Below, piece after piece: positions 1 to 9,302 of a stretch of DNA of 20,000 nucleotides. The position numbers and the translations under genes are program-made. The stretch spans positions 257,501-277,500 of the forward strand of contig JACVTC010000109.1 in the NCBI GenBank assembly GCA_016946835.1, in the 5' to 3' direction. Numbering within the stretch: the first letter of the stretch is position 1; each line of letters starts with the position of its first letter. This stretch comes from Neocallimastix lanati (nom. inval.). Its lineage: Eukaryota; Neocallimastigomycota; Neocallimastigomycetes; Neocallimastigales; Neocallimastigaceae. Under the pieces are notes generated by a model. It saw only the letters and a list, made by a program, of their open reading frames with translations. It made no database searches and had not been told where the DNA came from.

Positions 1-165
1 ACAACAGGCCTCTACTTTTACTTTTATAGATGCTTTTACTCTTACTTTTATATAAGCTTTTACTTTTATATAAACTTTTACTTTTATATAAACTTTTACT
101 TTTATAGATACTTTTACTCTTGCATTTACCTTTACCAAGACTTTGACTTTTATATAAACTGGATT
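1..165 (-). repeat. Coding repeat: basic Lys-Ser tail (SLYKSK / SIYKSK units)
   Basis: The last visible part of the CCDC34-like protein is a tandem repeat of LYKSKS/IYKSKS units, with 18- to 27-bp DNA periods. The overall charge is strongly basic, opposite to the acidic N-terminal repeat of the same protein. The array reaches almost to the window edge, where RGLL follows, so the stop codon is not visible. Confidence 0.85.
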
Positions 166-2843
166 TACTACTACTCAAGTTATTATTACTTTGATCAGGT
201 TTGTTGGTCGTGCTGCGCTCTTCCGGTTTAACTTCTAAATCGATAGGTCCTATCCATTCCTTTGGATGAACGACCAGATGATTAATTTCTTGTAAATTTT
301 TGTTCTGACATGCCTTTTTATCTTGACTTTTCTTCTTACACCATGCCTTATAATTTTTTTCATCCAATTGTTTTTGTTTTTCTTTCCTTTCCTGTTCTGC
401 CTTTTTATCCTTCTCTAATTGTTTCCTTTTTGCTATTTGTTCCTCTTTTTTATGTTTCATCCATTGTTTCAACTTTTCCTTTTTAATTTTTTCTTTCTGT
501 TCATTTAAAAGTATTTCCTTTTTTTCCCTTTCTAATTGATTAACCTGTTTTGATATATCCGATATCTTTTTCTCCCTTTCTTGCTCAATTTTACTATTTA
601 ACCATCGGTTATAGGCTTCCTCATTTTTAGCTTGTCTATCCTTTGTTTTTCCAGATATTTTTATGATATTATTCTTATTTTTAATATTATAATGCGAATT
701 ATTAAACTTTTCATTATTTTGTTTTTTCTTTTTTTCCAATTCTTTCTTCTTTTTTAACCAACTTTTAAAGTTCTCATTTTCTTTGATATAATCTAATTCT
801 GCATAATTTTCTGCTAATTTTATCTCTTCTTCTTTATTAGTATTCTCATTATTAGTAGTACAATTTTCTTTATTCGATGAATTTGACCATAACATTTTTT
901 TATTATTTCTTATTTTTTCATTTATGGTTTTTTTATTGTTATTGTTATTTTTTGCATCGCTATTAATTATTTCTCTAGCACCTGGTTTTAGTGTTCTTGA
1001 TTTCTTTTTAGATTTCAATTTATCACCTAAGATCAAATTGCTTCTATTTTCTTTTCTATTTGTTACTTTTTTATCAATAGTATCCTTTTTATCATTACTT
1101 TTTAATTCTTTATTTTCCTTTTCCTTTTCATTTTTATTTTTATTTTCATTTTCATTTATAGTTTTATTTTTATTTTTATTATCATTTATATTTTTATTTT
1201 CATTTTTATTTATATTTTTATTTTCATTTATATTTTTATTTTCATATTCTTTTTCATTTTGACTTCTAATTTTTATATTACTTTCAATTTCATCAGTTTT
1301 CTTACTATTAATTAATTCTAAAGAATTTTCATTATTATTACCTTCTAAAAATTCATTTAATATTGATTCTTCTTCTCTAGCACTTAAACCATCATTTGAA
1401 TGGCTTATAGTGATACAACATTCATTTTGACCATTTTTATCATCATTGTCATTGATGTTATTGGTATTTATGTTATCTTTTTCTTTCATCAATTTCCCAT
1501 TATTTTTATCACGAGCAGTGGAGTTGACTTCTTTTGTTGGTATATTGGATAGATTTTCCTTTTGAATTGTGCTTTGGGTTTCATGAGATGTTGAATTAGT
1601 ATTTGTTACTCCTACCTTATTTTTTGAAACAGGAGATAGATAAATCATTTTTTTAGAAGGATTTAAAATATATTCATCTGAATCCGTACTAGCGATTTTT
1701 TTATTTGCCTTTTGTTTATTTTTCCGCTTATTCATTTGATTGGTATATTCTTCAAATCGTATATCATTATAATTTTTAATATCTTCCAGAATTTCTTGTG
1801 GGATGTTACTGGAATCTTGATAATAAATAATAGATTGTGGTCGATTTGACTTTTTTCCACCGCTGTCATTTGAATCATCTTTAATATTAAATATAGTATT
1901 TTCAATTTTGTCAATCTCTACTAATTTCTTTTTATCCATTTCTGAATTGGATTTGAATTTAATATCCCTGTCAGTCATTTTATCTTTGTATTTTCTTTTT
2001 GAAATATCCGTATTGATATTATATTTCAATGGTTTATTGTGTTCCTTTGAAATGGCATAATCCTCTTTTTTTTTTGGTGAAAAATTATAATTTTTACTAA
2101 TATCATCATTAATTATTCTTATTAATGAGGTATCATACTCTTTTTTATTATTTTGTTTTGGAGATAAGCATCTTGCTTCATCATTGATAGATTTTAAATC
2201 TTTCTTTGATTTCCTTCTTTTTTTCTTATTATTTAAAACACTTTCCACTATACTTTCAGATTCTTCGAGCATATCATCAATTAAAACAGAAGCATCTATC
2301 ATTTCGGAAAATTCATTTGAATGTATTATTGAAGATGTATTACTCACTTTATTATGTGATTTAAAGGACTTTTTTTTTTTACGATCATAGTTATTATTAT
2401 CAACTGATATATTTTATTATTATATTAATAAAAAATATAATAAAATTAAAAAATAAAATAAAACAGAATAAAATAGAATAGAATAGAATAAAATAAAACA
2501 GAATAGAATAAAAAAAATATAAATATAAATTAAAAAAAGAAAAAAAATTTTTTATTATTATTAAAATAAAGGGAAAATATTCATATATATATTTCATTTA
2601 TAATAATATTAATAAACTACAATTGGAGTCTTCATCAGTACTAATAGAATCTTCACCAATACTTATGGAATCTTCGCCAGTACCAATGGAGTCTTCATCT
2701 ATACTTATGACATCTTCACCAATACTAATGGAGTCTTCATCATTACTAATGGAATCTTCATCGGTCGTAACGGACACCTCATCAGAATTAATGGAGTCAT
2801 CATGATCTAAATCGTAATCTATTTCATTATCTGAAAAATCCAT
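1..2843 (-). CDS. CCDC34-like coiled-coil protein, two exons, 3' end outside window
   Basis: The gene is read as join of complement(2621..2843) and complement(1..2403), giving about 876 visible residues. ATG at 2843 (context AATCATGG) has an in-frame TAA four codons upstream. Residues 1-74 are acidic with a Ser/Asp/Glu heptad repeat. A long, disordered Asn/Lys/Ser-rich middle follows, including an NENKNI-type low-complexity stretch near plus positions 1105-1260. The C-terminal part is a Lys/Glu coiled coil with evenly spaced aromatic motifs: FKSWLKKK (W623), YNRWLNSK (W675), LKQWMKHK (W722), YKAWCKKK (W762), then PKEWIGPI (W791). A basic Lys/Ser tail ends the visible part. Repeated W-x-x-K blocks followed by a Pro/Trp motif resemble the CCDC34 family, whose vertebrate member is needed for sperm flagella. 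The family name comes from remembered motif style, not a search. A generic coiled-coil protein (MAP7-like, for example) remains possible. The gene itself is secure; the family is moderate. Confidence 0.8.
2404..2620 (-). other. Intron 1 of the CCDC34-like gene (217 bp)
   Basis: Exon 1 ends ...TCC AAT T and the intron begins GTAGTT at 2620. It ends ...ATATATCAG at 2404. Splicing in phase 1 joins SN to FDNNNYDRKKK and keeps the frame open through about 2.4 kb of exon 2, while reading through exon 1 meets a stop at 2598-2600. The intron is almost pure A/T and contains a degenerate pentanucleotide array (AATAG/AATAA/AACAG units) at about 2451-2512. Both splice sites are inferred from sequence only. 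Confidence 0.75.
2622..2762 (-). repeat. Coding 21-bp minisatellite: acidic Ser/Asp/Glu heptads
   Basis: Residues 28-74 of the CCDC34-like protein are a 7-residue repeat, six full units plus a partial one, with the pattern [D/G]EDSIS[I/N/T]. At DNA level this is a 21-bp tandem repeat. The Ser-(x)-Asp/Glu arrangement offers many casein-kinase-2-type phospho-acceptor sites; that is an inference from composition. Confidence 0.85.
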
Positions 2844-3595
2844 GATTATATGTTAATTTTTTATTATTTTCATTTTTAAAAATTTAATATTTATTATTAT
2901 CTATTACTATAAATAATTAATGTTATTAAACATTATAATTATTTTGATTTCTTTTTTTTTTTTTTATTATTATATTTTGATATGTTTAAAAGTTTTTTTT
3001 TTTTATTATTTTTAAAATATTGTTTAAAAAAACTTTGTTTTTTGTTTTTGTTTTTACTATCCAATTAAAAATCAGAAAATAAAATCAAAGTTTATTTAAA
3101 AATTAAATAAAAAAAATTTAATAAAATAAAAATTTAAAAAAAAGTATTAAAAAAAAAAAAATTTTTTTATAAACTATAAACAATATCTTAAATATATTAT
3201 TGTATATAATTATAATTATTATATTTATAACTATAATTCATAGTCTAAAAAAAAATAATAATAAAATAAAATAAAAAAGTCATAATTATTATTAAATCAA
3301 TAAAATCTAGATTTACTTTATTAATAAATTAAATAAATATAAATACATTATAAAATAAATAAAGGTTATTATAAAATAAATATTAAATTTAAAATCAAGC
3401 CACAAATAATATAAATACATATTAAATAATTTAATTAAACACTTTTAATTACTATTTTATAATTAATTAAATCAATTAAACTTTTATAGAATTAAAGTCT
3501 CACTTTTTAAGCTTTTAAGCTAACTGTCGATATGTCTTAAGAAAATATCAAACTTTTCAATGGAAAAAAAAAAAAATTTTTTTCAAAGTTTAGGA
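2844..3595. other. A/T-rich spacer upstream of the CCDC34-like gene
   Basis: This is almost pure A/T with runs of T (2951-2965 and 2993-3004) and an A-then-T tract near 3150-3167 that could form a hairpin. It should hold the promoter and 5' leader of the minus-strand gene, but I see no recognisable element. A direct repeat of TTTTAAGC occurs near 3505-3520. Confidence 0.5.
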
Positions 3596-3599
3596 ATTC

Positions 3600-4050
3600 A
3601 GAGTAACTATAGTTGTAGAAAAAATTAGCACTTGAAAAACTACTTTGAAAAGGATGTGGTAGAAGGACATCACAGGGAAATATCCAGAGAATGTGGAAAA
3701 GCAAACCAAGGCAGAGAAGAACCATACAACTGTTAGGGAAGTGATAATTGACGCTATTGATAATGGAAATTAACAAGAAGAGTAATATAATAAAAATCAA
3801 GGCATGATTAGCATTTAGAAGAATTTAGTCAAAAAGAAGAAATAGACTTTGATTTGACGTATTCCCCTATTCTTAAACCCGGGGAAGATTGTATAAAAAT
3901 TTATTCTATTTATACCAGCAAAAAAAAAAAAAAAAAAAAGAAGTTTAAATGGAACGTTTAGAAATTAGATATTAAAGTCACCTATCTTAATGCTTACTTA
4001 ACCAAAAATATTTATATCTCAATTCAGAATTTAATTAGTTTTTAAGTTTA
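3600..4050 (+). mobile_element. Decayed Ty1/copia retrotransposon, reverse-transcriptase fragment
   Basis: Piecewise translation of the plus strand recovers, in order, pieces of a copia-type RT. One frame gives MEINKKSNIIKIKA*LA (about 3760-3812), like the family's K-x-G-x-I-x-KYKARLVA block. A shifted frame then gives EEFSQKEEIDFDLTYSPIL (about 3820-3875), like GF-Q-EGIDY-TFAP. After an expanded A tract comes FKWNV*KLDIKVTYLNAYL and NIYISI (about 3941-4025), like W-I-QLDV-AYLNG-L-IYM. An upstream stretch (about 3640-3720), reading VVEGHHREISREC, may be the W-A-EE region. Several in-frame stops (TGA in KA*LA, TAG in NV*KLD) and at least one frameshift make it a pseudogene. No LTR, integrase or gag was found. 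Ends are approximate. The order of blocks makes chance very unlikely. Confidence 0.8.
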
Positions 4051-4331
4051 AGATAGGGATATATATAATACTACTATTACTATCAGAATTAGTAAAGCTA
4101 ACAGATAATTAATCCTATATCTTGTCTATGTTTCGATATAAGTGATCAAAATCATTAGATTTTCATCAATGAACTTTTTAATTTTGTTCAGAAGTAAAAT
4201 AAGAAAAATTCCTTTATTTTCATTCTATTTATTTATTTTAGATTGGTTAAAAAAAATGAAATTAATAAATATATTTTTATATTCCTTCTTGAAGGAATCA
4301 TAATTCAATAATTGAGGAACAAAGACAAGAC

Positions 4332-4335
<4 letters not shown>
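4051..4335 (+). mobile_element. Possible continuation of the copia relic
   Basis: The stretch is less A/T-simple than the true spacer and directly follows the recognisable RT blocks. Fragments such as LILYLVYVSI could be a remnant of the YVDD region of a copia RT, but the diagnostic DD is absent, so the assignment rests mainly on position and composition. Confidence 0.3.

Positions 4336-4376
<41 letters not shown>
4336..4376. repeat. 41-base A homopolymer
   Basis: This is an uninterrupted A run, the longest homopolymer in the window, lying just downstream of the copia debris. Similar tracts occur far from any element (9268-9300, 16941-16973), so it is probably genome-wide slippage and not a retroposition tail. 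Confidence 0.95.
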
Positions 4377-4378
<2 letters not shown>

Positions 4379-4379
4379 C

Positions 4380-4540
4380 TTTTTCTTAAAGTATTCTGAC
4401 TCTAATAAGTTCCATCTATAATGAACTTTAACGAATTACCCAACTAATATTGTACCAGTCATTAATAATTTTTTTTTATTTGTAAACATTTTTTTTTTAT
4501 TGTAATTGATACACTATAAATGACTGATATCAATAAAATT

Positions 4541-4571
<31 letters not shown>

Positions 4572-5350
4572 ATTAATTATATAATAACTAAATGTTAGTT
4601 AATAATAAATATATAATCTTTTTATATACTTTTGTATACTATAATAATAATATATTATTTTTTTAAATATAATACAATTTTTAATTATATGTCAATTTTT
4701 TTTTTTTCATTTTATTCATTTATTTATTATTTTCCATTTTGAATTATTTGGTACTTTTTTTTTTTATTTCTTTTTTTATAAATAAAAATAATTATTTTAT
4801 AGGGTTAAAATTCCACAATCTCTATTTATATTTATTCAATAATATAACTATATATTATATTAAAATATCTATTTTAATATATATCTTATAAACATATATC
4901 TACATATATAAATAAATAAATAATATTAAATAAATATATGTATATTGATAAATACAAATAAATATAAAATATTAATTTAAAAAAAGAAAAAAAAGGTTTA
5001 TACTATTTTTCGGTTACATTTTATCCCAATTAAGTAAATAAAATTATCTTAAACTAATATAATCAAAAAAGGAAATGATCTTAAATAATTTAATAATTTA
5101 AAATTAAAAAAAAAAAAATTTTTTTTTTTTTTAGCTTTTATCTTTTTTATTTCATTTATTTATTTTTTTTAATTTATTTAACCATGCAGTTAAACAAAAA
5201 AAATTTATACTTCACATCAATACATTAATTAATTATATAATATAATAAAAAAGACTTTTTTTTTTGTATGTAAAAAATTAATAATAAAAAAGATATAATG
5301 TGTTAATGCTTTTACACATTATTATATTTTAAACTATTTTACTAAACCAA
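4380..5350. other. A/T-rich spacer, no gene seen
   Basis: The first 70 bases (4377-4450) are slightly more complex and could be the last of the copia debris. The rest is homopolymer runs and A/T words. An A-then-T tract at about 5105-5132 is self-complementary. No open frame here has coding character. Confidence 0.6.
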
Positions 5351-5357
5351 AATATTA

Positions 5358-7400
5358 GATAGTTTTATCTAGTTATCATTATTTACGATTTCTAAAGAGA
5401 GATACATGTAATTTTTTTTTTTTTTTTGGAAACAAAAGTATTAAAAATAAAATAACAAAAATAAAAACCATTAAAAGATAGTAATATTTACTTTATATTT
5501 ATTATTTATTCTGATAGTAATTTTTTTTTTTTAATATTACTTAAATTTTTACGATAGTAACATATTAATTTTCTTCTTTTAAGTAATTTTAATAAACTAA
5601 ATAAAAGTATTATCTTAAGATAGTATTTAATTTATATTATTTAAATCAACATTTAATTTTTCAATATATATTATATATAATTATTTAAAATGATAATTAT
5701 TTTTTATAAATAATATATATTAATTTTAATCAATGTATTAATTTCTTATTTTAAAATTATATAATTATTGATAGTAATATAATCATAATCATAAGATAGT
5801 AAAAAATTATTGTGTATTAAATTAACCATTGAAAACAACGTTTAATACAAATTCATAATTTTTGATAGATTTCCTAAATAGTTAGATAGTCTTAAATAAC
5901 GAATTTTCATATATGATAGTAATTTATGAAGATAGTTCTTAACATTTTTGTAATTGTTTAAACCATTTAAATATATGCTTAATTTTTTAATACAAATTTT
6001 ATAATTCTCATTTAAAATTTTAAAATGTATCGAGATAGCCTTAAAATAATAATAATAATTTTTGATATACGATCGTATATCAAAAATTATATATATAAAT
6101 CAATACTTCACTTTTCAATATTAACTATATAATTAATGATAGTAAAATTCATTGCTCATGATGAAATGAGTCTTCAGATGAATTTATTTTTTTAATTAAT
6201 AAAACCATTTAAATTAATGCTTTATTCTTCAATACATATTTTACAACTTTTGATAAAAGCCTTAATAGTTATTATCTGATAGTTTTAATATAATGATTTT
6301 TTAAGAATTCATTATTAATTATATAATTATTGATAGTAATTTTAATACTTTTAACAAAGAACAAAGATAGTAATTTTGATAGTAATTTTAGTACTTAAAT
6401 AGAGGGTTAGTTTATATGATAGTAATAATTTTTGAAATTTGATAAACTATTTAAATCAATACAAATTATATTAGTTAATAAATATAAATTAATAATAATT
6501 ATAAACTTTTTATATTAAAAAATTAAGCATTAAAAAAAGGGTTCATAGAATATTTTATAAAAATTAATTAGCTATTTCAAATTTTCAACAGTAATAAAAT
6601 AATTTTGAATATCTTAAAAGAAAAATATTTCAAAATTTCTCTTTTCAAAATATATTCCAGTTAGTAATTTATTTTAGATAGTAATTTATTCCAGATAATA
6701 ATTTTTATTGTTATAATATTTTAAACACTATTATTTGATATTAATTTTAATATTTTTAATTACTATTACAAATATATAAAGAAATATTGTAATAAATAGT
6801 ATTTTATAATACATATTTATCGTTTCTAAAAATATAGAAGTAATTACTAATAAAGATAGCATTGCCTTTCTTTATATATATTATCAGATAAGTTAATCAA
6901 TATATTTTTTAAATCCAGATAATGATAGTTATTTATAATAGAGCACTTTGAATCCGTATTACGATAGTTACTTTCCATAAATATATATATTTAAATCTAG
7001 AATTTGATAGTTACTTTCTTTAGATTTACTTATTATTTAAATTCAAATTATGATAGTTACCATCCTTATATTAATTTAAATCCAGATTCTTTTGAGCATA
7101 AATTTCCTTTATTCTTTTTTCCTTTACTATTTTAATTTTATATTTTAAAGATAGTTTATTTCATCATCTCTTTTTTTTCTTCCAAATATTTTCCTTCTTA
7201 AATATGATTGTTTTAAATTTATTAAAAAAATAATTTTAAACTGATAGATCTCTAATAGAGTTATTAATCCAGATAGTCCTTATTTATATTAATTTTTTAA
7301 TTAATTTTTTGCCAATCAATTATGAATACCGTTTTTCTTAGTTCTTTCTTAATTAATATCCTATATTATTTGGTAGAAATAGTAAAAATTTCTTCGATAG
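5358..7400 (+). repeat. Degenerate dispersed repeat field built on GATAG(T)
   Basis: GATAG occurs more than 25 times on the plus strand here, for example at 5358, 5477, 5513, 5553, 5619, 5770, 5795, 5864, 5885, 5915, 5931, 6138, 6278, 6332, 6366, 6378, 6418, 6677, 6924, 6963, 7016, 7052, 7150, 7272 and 7396. It is rare in the rest of the window and scarce in the opposite orientation. The usual form is GATAGTAATTTT in the left part. In the right part it is GATAGTTAC preceded by AATCCAGAT-like words (6915-7090). Spacings of about 36-53 bp are common but irregular. Longer echoes recur, such as AACCATTTAAAT with TTCAATACAAATTTTA-like words near 5822, 5960 and 6202, and AATTATATAATTATTGATAGTAAT near 5752 and 6310. 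It reads as an old, diverged tandem array. Origin unknown. Confidence 0.7.
6055..6090. repeat. Perfect 36-bp palindrome
   Basis: The sequence is exactly self-complementary over 18 bases each side of the GATC at 6071-6074, with core GATATACGATCGTATATC and flanks AATTTTT / AAAAATT. Position 6054 against 6091 breaks it. It sits inside the GATAG field. It could extrude as a cruciform or be a dyad protein site; no function is shown. Confidence 0.95.
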
Positions 7401-8653
7401 TCACAGTACCCCATTTTATTTGTTTTTACTTAAAATAAATTATTATATATATATTAATTCTTATTTTACTTTATTTTATAAAAAAAAATAAAAAAATAAG
7501 ATTTTATGCAATAAATATATAATAATTTTGTTTAATTATTCAATTACTCCTAATATTATTTAATAATAATATTAAAAATAAATTGAATACAATAAATATA
7601 GCCAATAAGACTTCATATTATAAAAAAATTATTATAAAGATACTCTTTTTTAAAAAATAAATATTAATATTTCATTTTTTAGAGAAAAAAAAATACTAAC
7701 ATTATATTTTTTTAATAAAATTTACTTTATTCAGTAACTTTTAATATAAAAAAAAAAAAAGAATTGTTTTATAATAAAACTACAATAAAAAAGAAAGTAA
7801 CAAAATTTTAAAACATAATCAAAAATTTTATTGTAAATAATGATTTTTAAAATTTTTCTATTTTAAGTAGTTAAGATAATAAATATCTCTACTACTTCAA
7901 ATAAAAATAACTTTAAACATTTTTTTTTATTTATAATTATGTTTTTTTTTTTTTTTTTTTAGTAAAAATAAAAAGAATAAAGAAAGTAATGATGTTCAAT
8001 AAAAAAAAAAAAAGGAAAATCCTTTCTTTATATATGAAAAAAAATATATATATTTATGCCGAATTTATTATATCTCGATATAAAAATTATAAAATTTTAA
8101 AGAATTTAGAAATATTACTTAATTTTAATGAATTAAAGTAATCTTATATTTATCTAATATTTATCTATTTTAATGAATTGCCTAAATTTTATCTTCCTTT
8201 TTAAATGATATATATAGAACATTATTCATCCACATCTAATGCATATATTATCAGTATTAACGTTATATATAATTTTTAATTCTCAAATATAAAATTTAAA
8301 TTCAAATTATATTGCTATAAATCATGACCAATATAATTTAATATAAATATATCTATATATATAATATTAATATTATCAATATTGAATTATGTTCTTTTTT
8401 TTAAAAAAAAAAAAAATTAAAATAAAATATATATAATTAATTATTTATATATTATTATTATTAACATCATTATATGTATTATTATATGTATTATTGAATA
8501 TATTATCAATAGTATCTTCTAAATGAAAAATATTTATCCTTTTGTTTTATATATAATAATATATTAAATTTATTTAATCAATGAGTGACATCAATTTAAT
8601 TTCTTTTTTTTTTTTTTTTTGAACATTTTTAATTATAATTATTAATATATAGA

Positions 8654-8680
8654 TTAAATTAAATTAAATTAAATTAAATT
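8654..8680. repeat. (TTAAA)n microsatellite
   Basis: Just over five perfect copies of a 5-bp unit. A related AATTT array lies near 13126-13147. Confidence 0.9.
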
Positions 8681-9263
8681 CTTTAAAAAAGAAAAAAAAA
8701 AGTCATTTGAAGAAAAAACACCATTTATAGTAACAATTTTAATTAATATTTACATACACTAATTTATACTACTATTATATATTAAAATATAAATAAAATA
8801 TATGAGATATGAAGCTCTATTAAATGAACAAAATTTTATTCTACTTCTCTATTAAAATTAATATTTTTTTCATTTTTTTAATTTTTATATACAAGTTATA
8901 AATATAACAATTATAAAAAATAAATTTGTATTAAAGAAAAAAATTCTTATTGTGGATTATCATAACATAAAAGTAAAAATTTAAAAATAAAATAAAATTA
9001 TAGTAATAAGACCTAAATTAATAAAAATTATATCATTAAGTATATTATTATTATCATAATATTTTATCTTAAATTTTTCAAAATTCATCAATATAAAACA
9101 AAATAGAAATAATCATTAGGAAATAATATTTTATTTCATATTAAAACTATTATTATTATTATTATTATATATTATTATTATTTATAATTAATCATAATAT
9201 TATTTATTATCATTATTATTTTATAATGAGTGTAAAATTAAATAAATAAACCGCCGCTTTTAG

Positions 9264-9267
<4 letters not shown>

Positions 9268-9300
<33 letters not shown>
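9268..9300. repeat. 33-base A homopolymer
   Basis: Uninterrupted A run, preceded by the locally G+C-rich word CCGCCGC at 9251-9257. Confidence 0.95.

Positions 9301-9302
<2 letters not shown>

Noticed and set aside
924-1262. Plus-strand open frame of about 112 Phe/Leu/Ser-rich codons
   Set aside because: It is the antisense of the Asn/Lys/Glu low-complexity part of the CCDC34-like exon 2. Poly-Lys/Asn codons read backwards give Phe/Leu/Ile.
2400-2597. Minus-strand Phe/Ile/Tyr-rich open frame
   Set aside because: It lies inside the 217-bp intron and reflects its A/T pentanucleotide repeat.
2623-2805. Plus-strand open frame with a Met-Glu-Ser-Ser repeat
   Set aside because: Mirror of the 21-bp acidic minisatellite in exon 1. 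The minus-strand reading splices in frame to a long exon, so that is the real one.
3537-3800. Minus-strand 87-codon hydrophobic open frame
   Set aside because: Antisense of the copia relic. The plus strand carries the recognisable RT blocks.
4336-4376. A tract as the tail of a LINE or processed pseudogene
   Set aside because: Copia elements have LTRs, not poly(A) ends. A tracts of 25-33 bases occur elsewhere without an element, and no target-site duplication was found.
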